A DNA stretch of 64,000 nt, taken from assembly GCF_000017165.1 (NCBI RefSeq), contig NC_009634.1, forward strand, positions 882,249-946,248, read 5' to 3'. Both the position numbers and the translations under genes were made by a program. Shown here one piece after another: positions 57,172 through 64,000 of this stretch. The notes below the pieces were generated by a model. It made no database searches. It was not told the origin of the DNA and worked only from the letters and a program-made list of their open reading frames with translations. This DNA comes from Methanococcus vannielii SB (GTDB taxonomy: Archaea > AGJL01 > Methanococci > Methanococcales > Methanococcaceae). Position 1 is the stretch's first letter; each line of letters starts with the position of its first letter.

Positions 57172-57849
57172 TTGAAACCAAAAAAAGCACTCTGTAAGGA
57201 CGTTCTTACAGAATTTACACTGAATAAATCCTTTAATACCTATCGGGGAAAAATCGTAAAATGCGATTTTAACGGGCTTATTGAAGGAGTAGTAATGTTA
57301 AATAAAAAAAATCACCATTATTTTTATCCTTTAAATGCACTGCATATGGTAAAGCCCCTTGAGTGTATGCCTACAAATATTTTACCAAAAACATCACTTC
57401 CAACAAACCCTAAAGATATTACTTCAAAAGAGGCACTTTCAAGAATAGTTGGAAGAACTTTAAAAGTATGTTACAATAACCCAAAAACATCTTATCTTGG
57501 AAGACTTTTAGGATTTACAAGAGGAATTTTTTCTTGGACTCTCGTTCTTGAAATTTACGGAGAAGTTTTTGTTTTAATAAATCCTGATTACATTTCTTAT
57601 TACGGAACTAAATGGAAACTACCAAAAAATAATCCCCCATTTAAAAATCCTTCGCTTATGAATCTTACAAAAACAGCTATGCACCTTAAAAAGTGTCTTT
57701 TAGAAGAAGTAACTCTTGAACTCGAATATCCAAGAATAAATATTGATAATAAGGCGTTTGTTTATCCCCAAGGTATTAAATCACAGGATGAACATTTAAA
57801 AAGACAGATAAGCGGTTTTTTAAGGGAACAGGGCTTAAGATTTAGTTAA
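57172..57849 (+). CDS. Orphan basic protein after ftr
   Basis: 225 residues, basic. Two beta-rich stretches (FNTYRGKIVKCDFNGLIEGVV; RLLGFTRGIFSWTLVLEIYGEV) look like barrel strands, perhaps PRC-like. The C-terminus is helical (KSQDEHLKRQISGFLREQG). The start is probably TTG at 57172 with AAGGGGGTTTTA upstream; no ATG fits. It follows ftr by 67 nt on the same strand. Not recognised. Confidence 0.55.
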   Translation: MKPKKALCKDVLTEFTLNKSFNTYRGKIVKCDFNGLIEGVVMLNKKNHHYFYPLNALHMVKPLECMPTNILPKTSLPTNPKDITSKEALSRIVGRTLKVCYNNPKTSYLGRLLGFTRGIFSWTLVLEIYGEVFVLINPDYISYYGTKWKLPKNNPPFKNPSLMNLTKTAMHLKKCLLEEVTLELEYPRINIDNKAFVYPQGIKSQDEHLKRQISGFLREQGLRFS

Positions 57850-57884
57850 AGTCAAAAATTAAAATATTTAAAAATAATTGTAAT

Positions 57885-58640
57885 TTATCCAATGTAGCTT
57901 AAATCTTCAGTTGACTGTGAACCGGGTTGCATTCCTTCTTCATACTTTTGTACTTTTTCCAAGAACTTTTCCATTTCTTTTGCTCGTTCATCAAGTTTTT
58001 TCATATCTATTTCAAACCCTATCGATTTTGAAAGCATTTCAAGTACGTTTGCAGCAGATTTTGGGTCAACCAAATAGCCTGGAGTTTCACCCATTAGACA
58101 AATTCCCTCAATGCCTTTTAATTTTGAAAATTTAAGCATTAAACCTGCAGCTCCGATGATACTCCCCCCATCAGTCCTAAATTCTGCCCCAAATTCCTTA
58201 TGTTTTTCTGAAATTTCTTTTGAAGTTGAAGCAACGTAAACTTTTAATTGCTCCACAATTTTTCCGATTCCAAAGCCGCCAAGTGTATACGTTTTTTTAG
58301 CCCCATATTTTATTCCAATATCTATTAATCTTTCAGAAAGAGCATATTGGCCTTCAGGGGATAAAGCTTGGGTATTTCCAAGTACAATTACCATTGGAAC
58401 TGGCTCCTTTACTAAATAAAACTCATTTTTCATGTATTCAATCGTTCCATCGTCATTTACCAAAATTTGGGGTGGAAAGTCGTCGCAGTAAATTTCAAGA
58501 ATTTTTTCCCCATTAAACTCTTCAATTATATGTTCCGCTGCAACCCTTCCAACATGCCCAATTCCGGGAAGTCCCTCTATTAATACTGCATCAGTTAAGG
58601 GTTCTGCATCCTTTACTACGTTTTCAATAATTTTTACCAT
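57885..58640 (-). CDS. PAC2-family proteasome-assembly-chaperone-like protein
   Basis: 251 residues. The N-terminal AVLIEGLPGIGHVGRVAAEHIIEEF, VVLGNTQALSPEGQYAL, YTLGGFGIGK and GAAGLMLKFSKLKGIEGICLMGETPGY are typical of PAC2 (archaeal PbaB-like) proteins, which help assemble the proteasome. The C-terminus is coiled (KKLDERAKEMEKFLEKVQKY). The start follows GGCGATAAA. It is 21 nt downstream of the kinase gene. Confidence 0.82.
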   Translation of the reverse strand: MVKIIENVVKDAEPLTDAVLIEGLPGIGHVGRVAAEHIIEEFNGEKILEIYCDDFPPQILVNDDGTIEYMKNEFYLVKEPVPMVIVLGNTQALSPEGQYALSERLIDIGIKYGAKKTYTLGGFGIGKIVEQLKVYVASTSKEISEKHKEFGAEFRTDGGSIIGAAGLMLKFSKLKGIEGICLMGETPGYLVDPKSAANVLEMLSKSIGFEIDMKKLDERAKEMEKFLEKVQKYEEGMQPGSQSTEDLSYIG

Positions 58641-58661
58641 TTTATCGCCATTTTTTTCTTA

Positions 58662-59339
58662 TTACTCTTTAAATAAAATTTTATAATCTTTTGCAAGTTT
58701 TCTAAAGATTTTCATGTCATTATCGGAAATATTTAATAAATCCCTTGTTTTCTTTGATATATAGTTTTCCCCAAAAAGTAAAGACATTGCACTTGTAAAG
58801 TTTTTTGGGCTGTGTTCTCTTGCTTTGTCAAAATCTATAATGTAAACTTTGTCTTTTGAAAACATGACATGTTTTCCACCCTGTATTTCAGTGTGGTCTA
58901 TTTTATGAAGGTCAAGTTTTAAACACTGCCTTAGTGTTTCTTGAATTATATATAATAACTCATTAGGAGTTATTTCATCCATACAATCTTTTAACATTTT
59001 TCCATCAATGTATTCCATCACCAAGTGATTTTTTGAATATTCGTAAACTTTTGGCCCGACTCCAAATTTATTTGTTTTTTCAAGAATTCTACCTTCGTGA
59101 ATAATCGTATTTTTTGGGCCGTCAATTCTTGGAATTTTAACTGCTAACTGCATAAAATTTCCATTTTTATCAATATATTCCCTAGAAATTGCTTTAAAAA
59201 CTACTCCCCTATGTCCTTTACCAACATATCTTGTAAAATCCATATTTTTTGCCAGTTCTAAAACTATACTCCAGTCAAAGAGTTTGGAAGATATATTATC
59301 TAAATCAGTTATTTCAATTTCCATTTTTGAATTGGCCAT
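58662..59339 (-). CDS. Archaeal serine/threonine protein kinase-like protein
   Basis: 225 residues. The glycine-rich loop VGKGHRGVVFKA (about 39-50), a VAIK-type lysine in LAVKIPR, and DFDKAREHSP as the DFG equivalent mark a small archaeal kinase of the COG2112 type. The catalytic loop reads LHKIDHTEIQGGKH, shorter than HRD loops. The substrate is unknown. MANSKMEIE is used as the start; a second Met at residue 6 is possible. It is divergent from alba. Confidence 0.75.
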   Translation of the reverse strand: MANSKMEIEITDLDNISSKLFDWSIVLELAKNMDFTRYVGKGHRGVVFKAISREYIDKNGNFMQLAVKIPRIDGPKNTIIHEGRILEKTNKFGVGPKVYEYSKNHLVMEYIDGKMLKDCMDEITPNELLYIIQETLRQCLKLDLHKIDHTEIQGGKHVMFSKDKVYIIDFDKAREHSPKNFTSAMSLLFGENYISKKTRDLLNISDNDMKIFRKLAKDYKILFKE

Positions 59340-59408
59340 GTTTATGCACCATACTAATTATTTAAAACCCTATAATGTTTAAGTTCTTTAAATGGGGTTT
59401 AATTAACA

Positions 59409-59421
59409 AACTATATATATT
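59409..59421 (+). promoter_or_regulatory. TATA box for alba
   Basis: AAACTATATATAT lies about 35-45 nt before the ATG, predicting a short leader holding the AAGGAGGG site. Confidence 0.6.
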
Positions 59422-59454
59422 AAAATTAATATGATAAATTTAAGGAGGGATACG

Positions 59455-59724
59455 ATGGATAATATTGTTTATGTCGGCAGTAAAGGCGTAATGAATTACG
59501 TTCTTGCGGTGATTACCCAATTTAAGTCAGGGGACGTTAGTGAAGTCAGCATTAAAGCACGTGGTAAAGCAATAAGTAGGGCCGTTGACGTTGAAGAAAT
59601 GGTCAGAAATAGATTCATGCCCGAAGTTGACATTAAAAACATAATTCTTGGAACCGAACAAGTTCAAAGTGATGAAGGAAAATCCATAAACATATCCACT
59701 ATCGAAATAATTCTTAAAAAATAA
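59455..59724 (+). CDS. albA: Alba DNA/RNA-binding protein
   Basis: 89 residues from the ATG at 59455, after TAAGGAGGGATAC. The core [44 protein letters not shown] and SISTIEIIL-like [10 protein letters not shown] match Alba chromatin proteins. The lysine normally acetylated in Sulfolobus Alba is represented by K10 in GSKG. It binds DNA and RNA. It has its own TATA promoter and converges with hisS. Confidence 0.93.
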   Translation: MDNIVYVGSKGVMNYVLAVITQFKSGDVSEVSIKARGKAISRAVDVEEMVRNRFMPEVDIKNIILGTEQVQSDEGKSINISTIEIILKK

Positions 59725-59761
59725 TTTTTAAATGCCAGTTAAAAATTATAACATTTAAAAT

Positions 59762-61018
59762 TTAACATGGGAAATTTTTAAGGTCTTTTACGTCAATTAA
59801 AACCTGTTCTCCTGTTTCCATATTTTTTAAAGGTATTTTTCCGGAAAAAATGTCGTTTTCCCCAATAATAATTACTCTTTTGATATTTTTGGAGTTTGCA
59901 TAGTTTAAAGCTTTATTCAATTTTCTGCCCATGAGATCAATTTCAACAGGGTTTCCAAAATCCCTTAAAGTTTTTGCTATTTTTAAACATTCCTTAAGTA
60001 AAAAAATGTCATTTTTGACCGGAATTATAAATATTGAATCGTCCTGAACTTCAAAATCATCGATATTTAATATAATCCTATCAAAACCATATGCAAATCC
60101 TACAGCAGGTGATTTTTCCCCTTCAAAAAGTTCTATTAGGTTGTCGTATCTTCCACCGCCACATACCTGTCGTGCACCTTCTTTTTTCCCATATATCTCA
60201 AAAACCATGCCTGTATAATAATCTAAGCCTCTTGCAATGCCAAAATTTACAACATAATCGTGTGGAACAAGTTCTAAAATTTCATCTAGGTTATTTAGCG
60301 CGTCTAACGACTTTTCAAAGTCCGTAAGTTTTTCTTTTAATTTAGAAATTACTTCCTTTCCACCTTTTAATGTAAGAACTTCAAACACTTTTTTTGAAAT
60401 TTCGATATTTTTTTCTTCCTCGATTTTCAATAAAACTTGTTTTAACCCTTCAGTATCCTCTTTATCTATTAAACGGCGAATTAAAGTTTCATCCTCCTCT
60501 GAAAGAGAATATTTCTCAAAAACACCTTTTAAAACACCCAAATGGCCAATATTAATTTCAAAGTCCATGTTAATTGATTTCAATCCTTCAATAGCCATGT
60601 TAAGTACTTCTGCATCCGAAATTGACTTGTTACTACCAATTAATTCTGCACCCATTTGCCAAAATTCTCGGTATCTACCTGCTTGGGGGTTTTCATACCT
60701 AAAACAATTCCCAAAATAATACATTTTAACCGGTTTTGGGGTATTTTTAAACTCGTTTATGTAAAATCTTGCAACTGATGATGTAAATTCTGGCCTTAAA
60801 CCCATTTCCCTATTCCCGTGGTCGTTAAACACAAACAACTGATTCCTTATTTCTTCGCCAGTTTTTTTGGAAAGGAGTTCAAAACTTTCAAATGTGGGCG
60901 TATTTATTTCAGAAAAATTGTAAGAATCAAAGATATTTCGCAATTTTTTTTCTATTAATTTTCGCTTCTTCATTTCTACAGGTAAAAAATCCCGTGTACC
61001 TTTGGGTTTTTGAAACAT
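59762..61018 (-). CDS. hisS: Histidyl-tRNA synthetase
   Basis: 418 residues from the ATG at 61018; an in-frame GTG at 61027 is part of the site. Class II motifs: [10 protein letters not shown] at the N-terminus, motif 2 [23 protein letters not shown], and the histidine loops [19 protein letters not shown] and [11 protein letters not shown]. It charges tRNA-His. 47 nt separate it from the upstream MIP18-like gene. Confidence 0.96.
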   Translation of the reverse strand: MFQKPKGTRDFLPVEMKKRKLIEKKLRNIFDSYNFSEINTPTFESFELLSKKTGEEIRNQLFVFNDHGNREMGLRPEFTSSVARFYINEFKNTPKPVKMYYFGNCFRYENPQAGRYREFWQMGAELIGSNKSISDAEVLNMAIEGLKSINMDFEINIGHLGVLKGVFEKYSLSEEDETLIRRLIDKEDTEGLKQVLLKIEEEKNIEISKKVFEVLTLKGGKEVISKLKEKLTDFEKSLDALNNLDEILELVPHDYVVNFGIARGLDYYTGMVFEIYGKKEGARQVCGGGRYDNLIELFEGEKSPAVGFAYGFDRIILNIDDFEVQDDSIFIIPVKNDIFLLKECLKIAKTLRDFGNPVEIDLMGRKLNKALNYANSKNIKRVIIIGENDIFSGKIPLKNMETGEQVLIDVKDLKNFPC

Positions 61019-61074
61019 TTTAATCACTCTATCTATACTAAACGTGTGTAAATTTTATTAAAAAAAGTAAAAAG

Positions 61075-61374
61075 TTATTTTTTTTCAATTGGCTCATCGC
61101 CCAATATCTTGTTAATGTCATCTTCCATCATATGACCCTTAACAGTAACATTAACTTTTTTAACGCCTTCAAGTTCGGATACAACGTGTTTTGCACCGCC
61201 TGCCATATGAATTACGCTCATACATCCTGGATTTGTTGGCGTAAGGGTAAATGAAACGTTTCCGTCTTCACCCACCTCTACATCATTTATTAAACCCATA
61301 TCTACTATGCTAATGCCCATGTGGGGATCTGCAACTCTTTTTAAAGCATTTAATACGTCGTCTTTAGAAACCAT
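61075..61374 (-). CDS. MIP18-family (DUF59) Fe-S assembly protein
   Basis: 99 residues: VLNALKRVADPHMGISIVDMGLINDV and a central NPGCMSVIHMAGGAKHVV with the conserved cysteine (C51), as in SufT/MIP18 proteins. They help deliver Fe-S clusters, which suits a cell rich in Fe-S enzymes. The start follows AAGGTGACATAA. Confidence 0.85.
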   Translation of the reverse strand: MVSKDDVLNALKRVADPHMGISIVDMGLINDVEVGEDGNVSFTLTPTNPGCMSVIHMAGGAKHVVSELEGVKKVNVTVKGHMMEDDINKILGDEPIEKK

Positions 61375-61500
61375 TTATGTCACCTTTTTTATGAAATAAG
61401 ATTAGTTACATTTCTTTTTATATAAATCCGCATTGTTTAGATTTTATTAAGTTTACCAGTTTAAAAAAATGGCGCCAATAAATAATTAAAAATAAGGTAA

Positions 61501-62817
61501 TTATGGAGTTAATCTCTGTCTATCTCTTGGAAATAGCACACATTCTCGAATATTTTCTTGATTAGTTAAAATCATTGTAAATCTGTCAGCACCAAGTCCC
61601 CATCCTGCGTGTGGGGGCATCCCATATCTAAATGCTTCAAGGTATGTTTCAAAGGAATCTGGATTCATACCTCTTTTGGCAATATTTTGAACTAAACTGT
61701 CATATTTATGAATTCTTTGTGCCCCTGATGAAATTTCAAGTTCTTTATACATTAAATCAAATGCTTTACAGATTTTATTATCATTCTCATCAGGAAGTGT
61801 ATAAAATGGCCTTGTTTGTGTTGGCCATTCTGTAATAAAGTATAGGCCACCCATTTCATCACCGATTGCTTTTTCAGCAGCCCTTGATAGATCTTCTCCC
61901 CATTCTATTTCAACACCCTTTGAAACTGCAACATCAACTGCTTCAGAATAGGTTACCTTAGGGAATGTTTTTTCAGGAATTTCAAAATTTAACTCTAAAG
62001 TTTCTATTTCAGAAGGCCTATTATACTCAATATCTGTATAGCAGTTGTGAACTACTTTTTCAAGCATTGCCATTGCATCTTTTTCATTTACAAAAGACAT
62101 TTCTGTATCAATTGAAATAGCCTCGTTTAAATGTCTTCTCGTGTTGTGCTCTTCTGCCCTAAATATCTGTGCAATTTCAAATACCTTATCAAATCCACCT
62201 GCCATCATCATCTGTTTATAAAGTTGTGGACTTTGCCCTAAAAATGCTTCTTTTTCAAAGTATGATATAGGGAATAATTCAGTTCCACCTTCAGTAGCAC
62301 TTGCAACAAGTTTTGGCGTGTTTACTTCAATAAAACCTTCTTCTGAAAACGTTTTCCTAATTGATTTCAACATTTCAGACCTTATTTTAAATATTGCCTG
62401 AATTTTTGGTCGCCTAATATCTAAAAATCTCCTGTCAAGTCTTGTATCGATTTCTGCAGGTACTTTTTCTGAAGGATCTAATGGAAGAGGTGCGTCTGCT
62501 TTATTCAATATTCTAATTTCCATCGGAATTACTTCAAAGCCTTTTGGGGCCTTTTCATTTGCAACTACTTTTCCACGAATTGTAATTACATCTTCTTTTC
62601 CCAATTTTTTAGCTAGTTCAAATGTTTCTTCGTCCACCTTTTGTTTTGGAACAACCATCTGAATTAAGCCTTCCCTATCTCTTAAAATAATAAATGCAAG
62701 TTTTCCTAAAGCCCTTATTGAATGAACCCACCCCATTAATATTACTTCTTGGCCATCCATTTCTGGAATTACCTGTTCTGAATAGTGGGTTCTCCTCCAG
62801 TCTGCAATTATATACAC
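61501..62817 (-). CDS. aspS: Aspartyl-tRNA synthetase
   Basis: 438 residues, the archaeal AspRS type. The anticodon-binding OB fold (1-105) carries [25 protein letters not shown]. The class II core has [24 protein letters not shown] and [21 protein letters not shown]. The start is GTG at 62817 with AAGGTGAAAAA before it. Whether it also mis-charges tRNA-Asn cannot be told, although archaeal enzymes often do. Confidence 0.95.
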   Translation of the reverse strand: MYIIADWRRTHYSEQVIPEMDGQEVILMGWVHSIRALGKLAFIILRDREGLIQMVVPKQKVDEETFELAKKLGKEDVITIRGKVVANEKAPKGFEVIPMEIRILNKADAPLPLDPSEKVPAEIDTRLDRRFLDIRRPKIQAIFKIRSEMLKSIRKTFSEEGFIEVNTPKLVASATEGGTELFPISYFEKEAFLGQSPQLYKQMMMAGGFDKVFEIAQIFRAEEHNTRRHLNEAISIDTEMSFVNEKDAMAMLEKVVHNCYTDIEYNRPSEIETLELNFEIPEKTFPKVTYSEAVDVAVSKGVEIEWGEDLSRAAEKAIGDEMGGLYFITEWPTQTRPFYTLPDENDNKICKAFDLMYKELEISSGAQRIHKYDSLVQNIAKRGMNPDSFETYLEAFRYGMPPHAGWGLGADRFTMILTNQENIRECVLFPRDRQRLTP

Positions 62818-63071
62818 TTTTTCACCTTATAGCTAGTATTCTTTAATCCATTACATTCGTAAAACGGTTATCAAAACTAATAGTTTTATGGTATTTATAG
62901 TATTATAAAATGCTTTTGAAAATGCTTTTGAAAATTTAATTTTAAAGCCATACTTAAATTAGTTAAATCTTTTTTATTCACTAGTTAACTTCTAATTATG
63001 GATAAATAATCATAAAAAGTTAAACTAAAAATAAAGAACTAGACAACTTTATTTTAAAACTAAATCGCTAA

Positions 63072-63083
63072 TTATATATATTA
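63072..63083 (+). promoter_or_regulatory. TATA box for candidate ncRNA
   Basis: TTATATATATTA lies about 25 nt before the first hairpin of the candidate RNA. It lies on the plus strand, opposite to both flanking genes, so it does not serve them. Confidence 0.5.
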
Positions 63084-63100
63084 TACTAATTAGTAGATTA

Positions 63101-63206
63101 AAAGCCGGTATTTTTATTATACTGGCGAACATTGTGGGACACAATCCTCAAAAAGCTGAAAACATTCAAAAATCCATTCGGACAGGAGAAATCCTGTCCA
63201 TAAATT
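63101..63206 (+). ncRNA. Candidate structured ncRNA with three hairpins
   Basis: Three stems in a row: GCCGGTA (63104-63110) with TACTGGC (63120-63126), 9-nt loop; ATTGTG (63131-63136) with CACAAT (63140-63145), GGA loop; and GGACAGGA (63180-63187) with TCCTGTCC (63192-63199), GAAA tetraloop. A 34-nt AC-rich single strand joins the second and third. A TATA box sits at the right distance, and A/T-rich DNA follows. GC content is well above the surrounding intergenic DNA. The strand and function are inferred; the last stem may be a terminator. Confidence 0.5.
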
Positions 63207-63251
63207 TATAAATTTATTTATGAATTAGCATATTTACAAAATATTTACTAA

Positions 63252-64000
63252 TTATTTTCCCAAATTTGGATAAATTATCTCTTTTTCAGTAATTATTCCA
63301 GTAATTAATTCTGGAGGCGTACAGTCAAATGCAAAGTTGTATGCAGAAACTCCTTCTGAAACAACTCTTACGCCATCAATATAGGTTACTTCTACATCAT
63401 CTCGTTCTTCAACTACAATATCTACAAGCTTACTTTTAAAGTCAAACGTAGAATAGGGTGCTGCAACATAAAATGGAACATTGTGATATTTTGCAAGTAT
63501 TGCTAGCGAATAAGTTCCAATTTTGTTAAAAACATGATAGTCAGAAAGAATCCGGTCTGCACCAACAATTATTTTATCAATCATACCTTTACTCATCAAA
63601 TATCCTGCAGTATTATCACATATTGCTTTTACAGGGATTTTTTCATAATTTAGTTCAAAACAGGTCAATTTCGCACCCTGTAATCTTGGTCTTGTTTCAT
63701 CAGATATAACATTTATTTTTTTACCGGAATAATGTGCAAATCTAATAATACTTAATGCAGTTCCGTATGCTGATGTTGCTAGTGCTCCCGCATTGCAATG
63801 TGTTAAAATTGTATCGCCGTCTTTAATTAACGTTTCACCGATTTTTCCAATTTTTTTGCATAATTCAACATCTTCGTCATGGATTAGTTTAGCTTCATCT
63901 AAAATCGATTTTCCATTTATTTTTGCATTCATAGCCTTATCAAGGGCCCAAAATAAATTTACCGCAGTTGGCCTTGTTTCTTTCAATTCCATATATGCAT
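63252..64000 (-). CDS. mtnA: Methylthioribose-1-phosphate isomerase-like protein, 5'-truncated by window edge
   Basis: 249 codons visible; the frame is open through the right edge, so the roughly 90 N-terminal residues are outside. An internal ATG at 63992 is not the true start. TRPTAVNLFWAL, LTHCNAGALATSAYGTALS with the catalytic Cys, and KIIVGADRILSDYHVFNKIGTYSLAILAKYHNVPFYVAAP with the catalytic Asp are MtnA/aIF2B-like signatures. It isomerises methylthioribose-1-phosphate in methionine salvage, linking to AdoMet use by SpeD/SpeE. A ribose-1,5-bisphosphate isomerase is the nearest alternative. Confidence 0.88.
   Translation of the reverse strand, partial: AYMELKETRPTAVNLFWALDKAMNAKINGKSILDEAKLIHDEDVELCKKIGKIGETLIKDGDTILTHCNAGALATSAYGTALSIIRFAHYSGKKINVISDETRPRLQGAKLTCFELNYEKIPVKAICDNTAGYLMSKGMIDKIIVGADRILSDYHVFNKIGTYSLAILAKYHNVPFYVAAPYSTFDFKSKLVDIVVEERDDVEVTYIDGVRVVSEGVSAYNFAFDCTPPELITGIITEKEIIYPNLGK

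Larger units (their letters stand above)
62818..63251. other. 434-bp intergenic region between aspS and mtnA
   Basis: Both flanking genes lie on the minus strand. The part near 62818-63060 is AT-rich and should hold the aspS promoter. The 63072-63206 part holds the candidate plus-strand ncRNA. No ORF of note is present. Confidence 0.5.

Noticed and set aside
63150-63162. CTGA (D-box-like) in the ncRNA candidate, considered as a C/D guide RNA
   Set aside because: No RTGATGA C box is found at the proper distance, and the three-hairpin layout is not that of C/D RNAs.

Overview
The window is chromosomal DNA from a hydrogenotrophic methanogen of the order Methanococcales. It looks most like Methanococcus, and the gene order recalls M. 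maripaludis. The evidence is complete mcr and mtr operons, Ftr, Mmp10 and other methanogenesis-marker proteins, archaeal-type ribosomal proteins, Alba, SRP54, pyruvoyl arginine and AdoMet decarboxylases, BioW, and an intron in elongator tRNA-Met. Intergenic DNA is very AT-rich with strong TATA boxes, and most genes have a GGTGA- or GGAGG-type ribosome binding site. I saw no CRISPR array, insertion sequence or prophage.

Layout. 1-560: partial translin-like gene (-). 660-4184: ribosomal operon rpl3-rpl4-rpl23-rpl2-rps19 with a structured leader. 4307-8442: fumarase beta chain, a sugar-isomerase-like protein, npdG, SRP54 and UbiX. 8653-8980: tRNA-Leu(GAG) (-) and intron-containing tRNA-Met(CAT) (+). 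9052-21367: the methanogenesis core, with mmp10 (McrA arginine methylase) divergent from mcrBDCGA, then mtrEDCBA, an mtrA-mtrF fusion, mtrG and mtrH. 21451-26537 (-): two small conserved genes, a TatD hydrolase, a Gate-type membrane protein, and bioD-bioF-bioW. 26721-36806: a 50-residue protein, Elp3, NadM, S15, a DHPS-like protein, an SF1 helicase and a polyamine block (arginine decarboxylase, speD, speE, agmatinase). 36846-47909: an EamA protein, SerA, CarA, a PP-loop/CxxC protein, CbiG, TrpS, marker protein 11, a coiled-coil protein, ArcS, a SpoIIM-like protein and a PgpA/CobZ-like protein. 48004-64000: a DUF483-like protein, TrkA, a RimK-like ligase, a methyltransferase, a marker-16-like protein, a DUF4013-like protein, pyruvate kinase, CoaBC, a decayed ORF, Ftr, an orphan, a PAC2 protein, a protein kinase, Alba, HisS, a MIP18-like protein, AspS, a candidate ncRNA and partial MtnA.

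How the genes work together. Ftr, Mtr and Mcr catalyse the second, the penultimate (Na+-pumping) and the last step of CO2 reduction to methane. Mmp10 modifies McrA. NpdG links F420 to NADPH, and CbiG makes corrinoid, which MtrA uses. The DHPS-like and RimK-like proteins may serve pterin or F420 cofactor synthesis.

Most notable: (1) a perfect 550-bp direct repeat that duplicates the start of mtrA and fuses it in frame to mtrF, with a likely surviving mtrF ribosome binding site and ATG inside the fusion; (2) a promoter-driven three-hairpin candidate RNA at about 63,100-63,200; (3) hairpins at the predicted 5' ends of the rpl3, rps15, mtr and nadM transcripts; (4) a decayed partial copy of the tRNA-Leu 3' end; (5) an unannotated 50-residue protein and a gene that appears to start with ATC.
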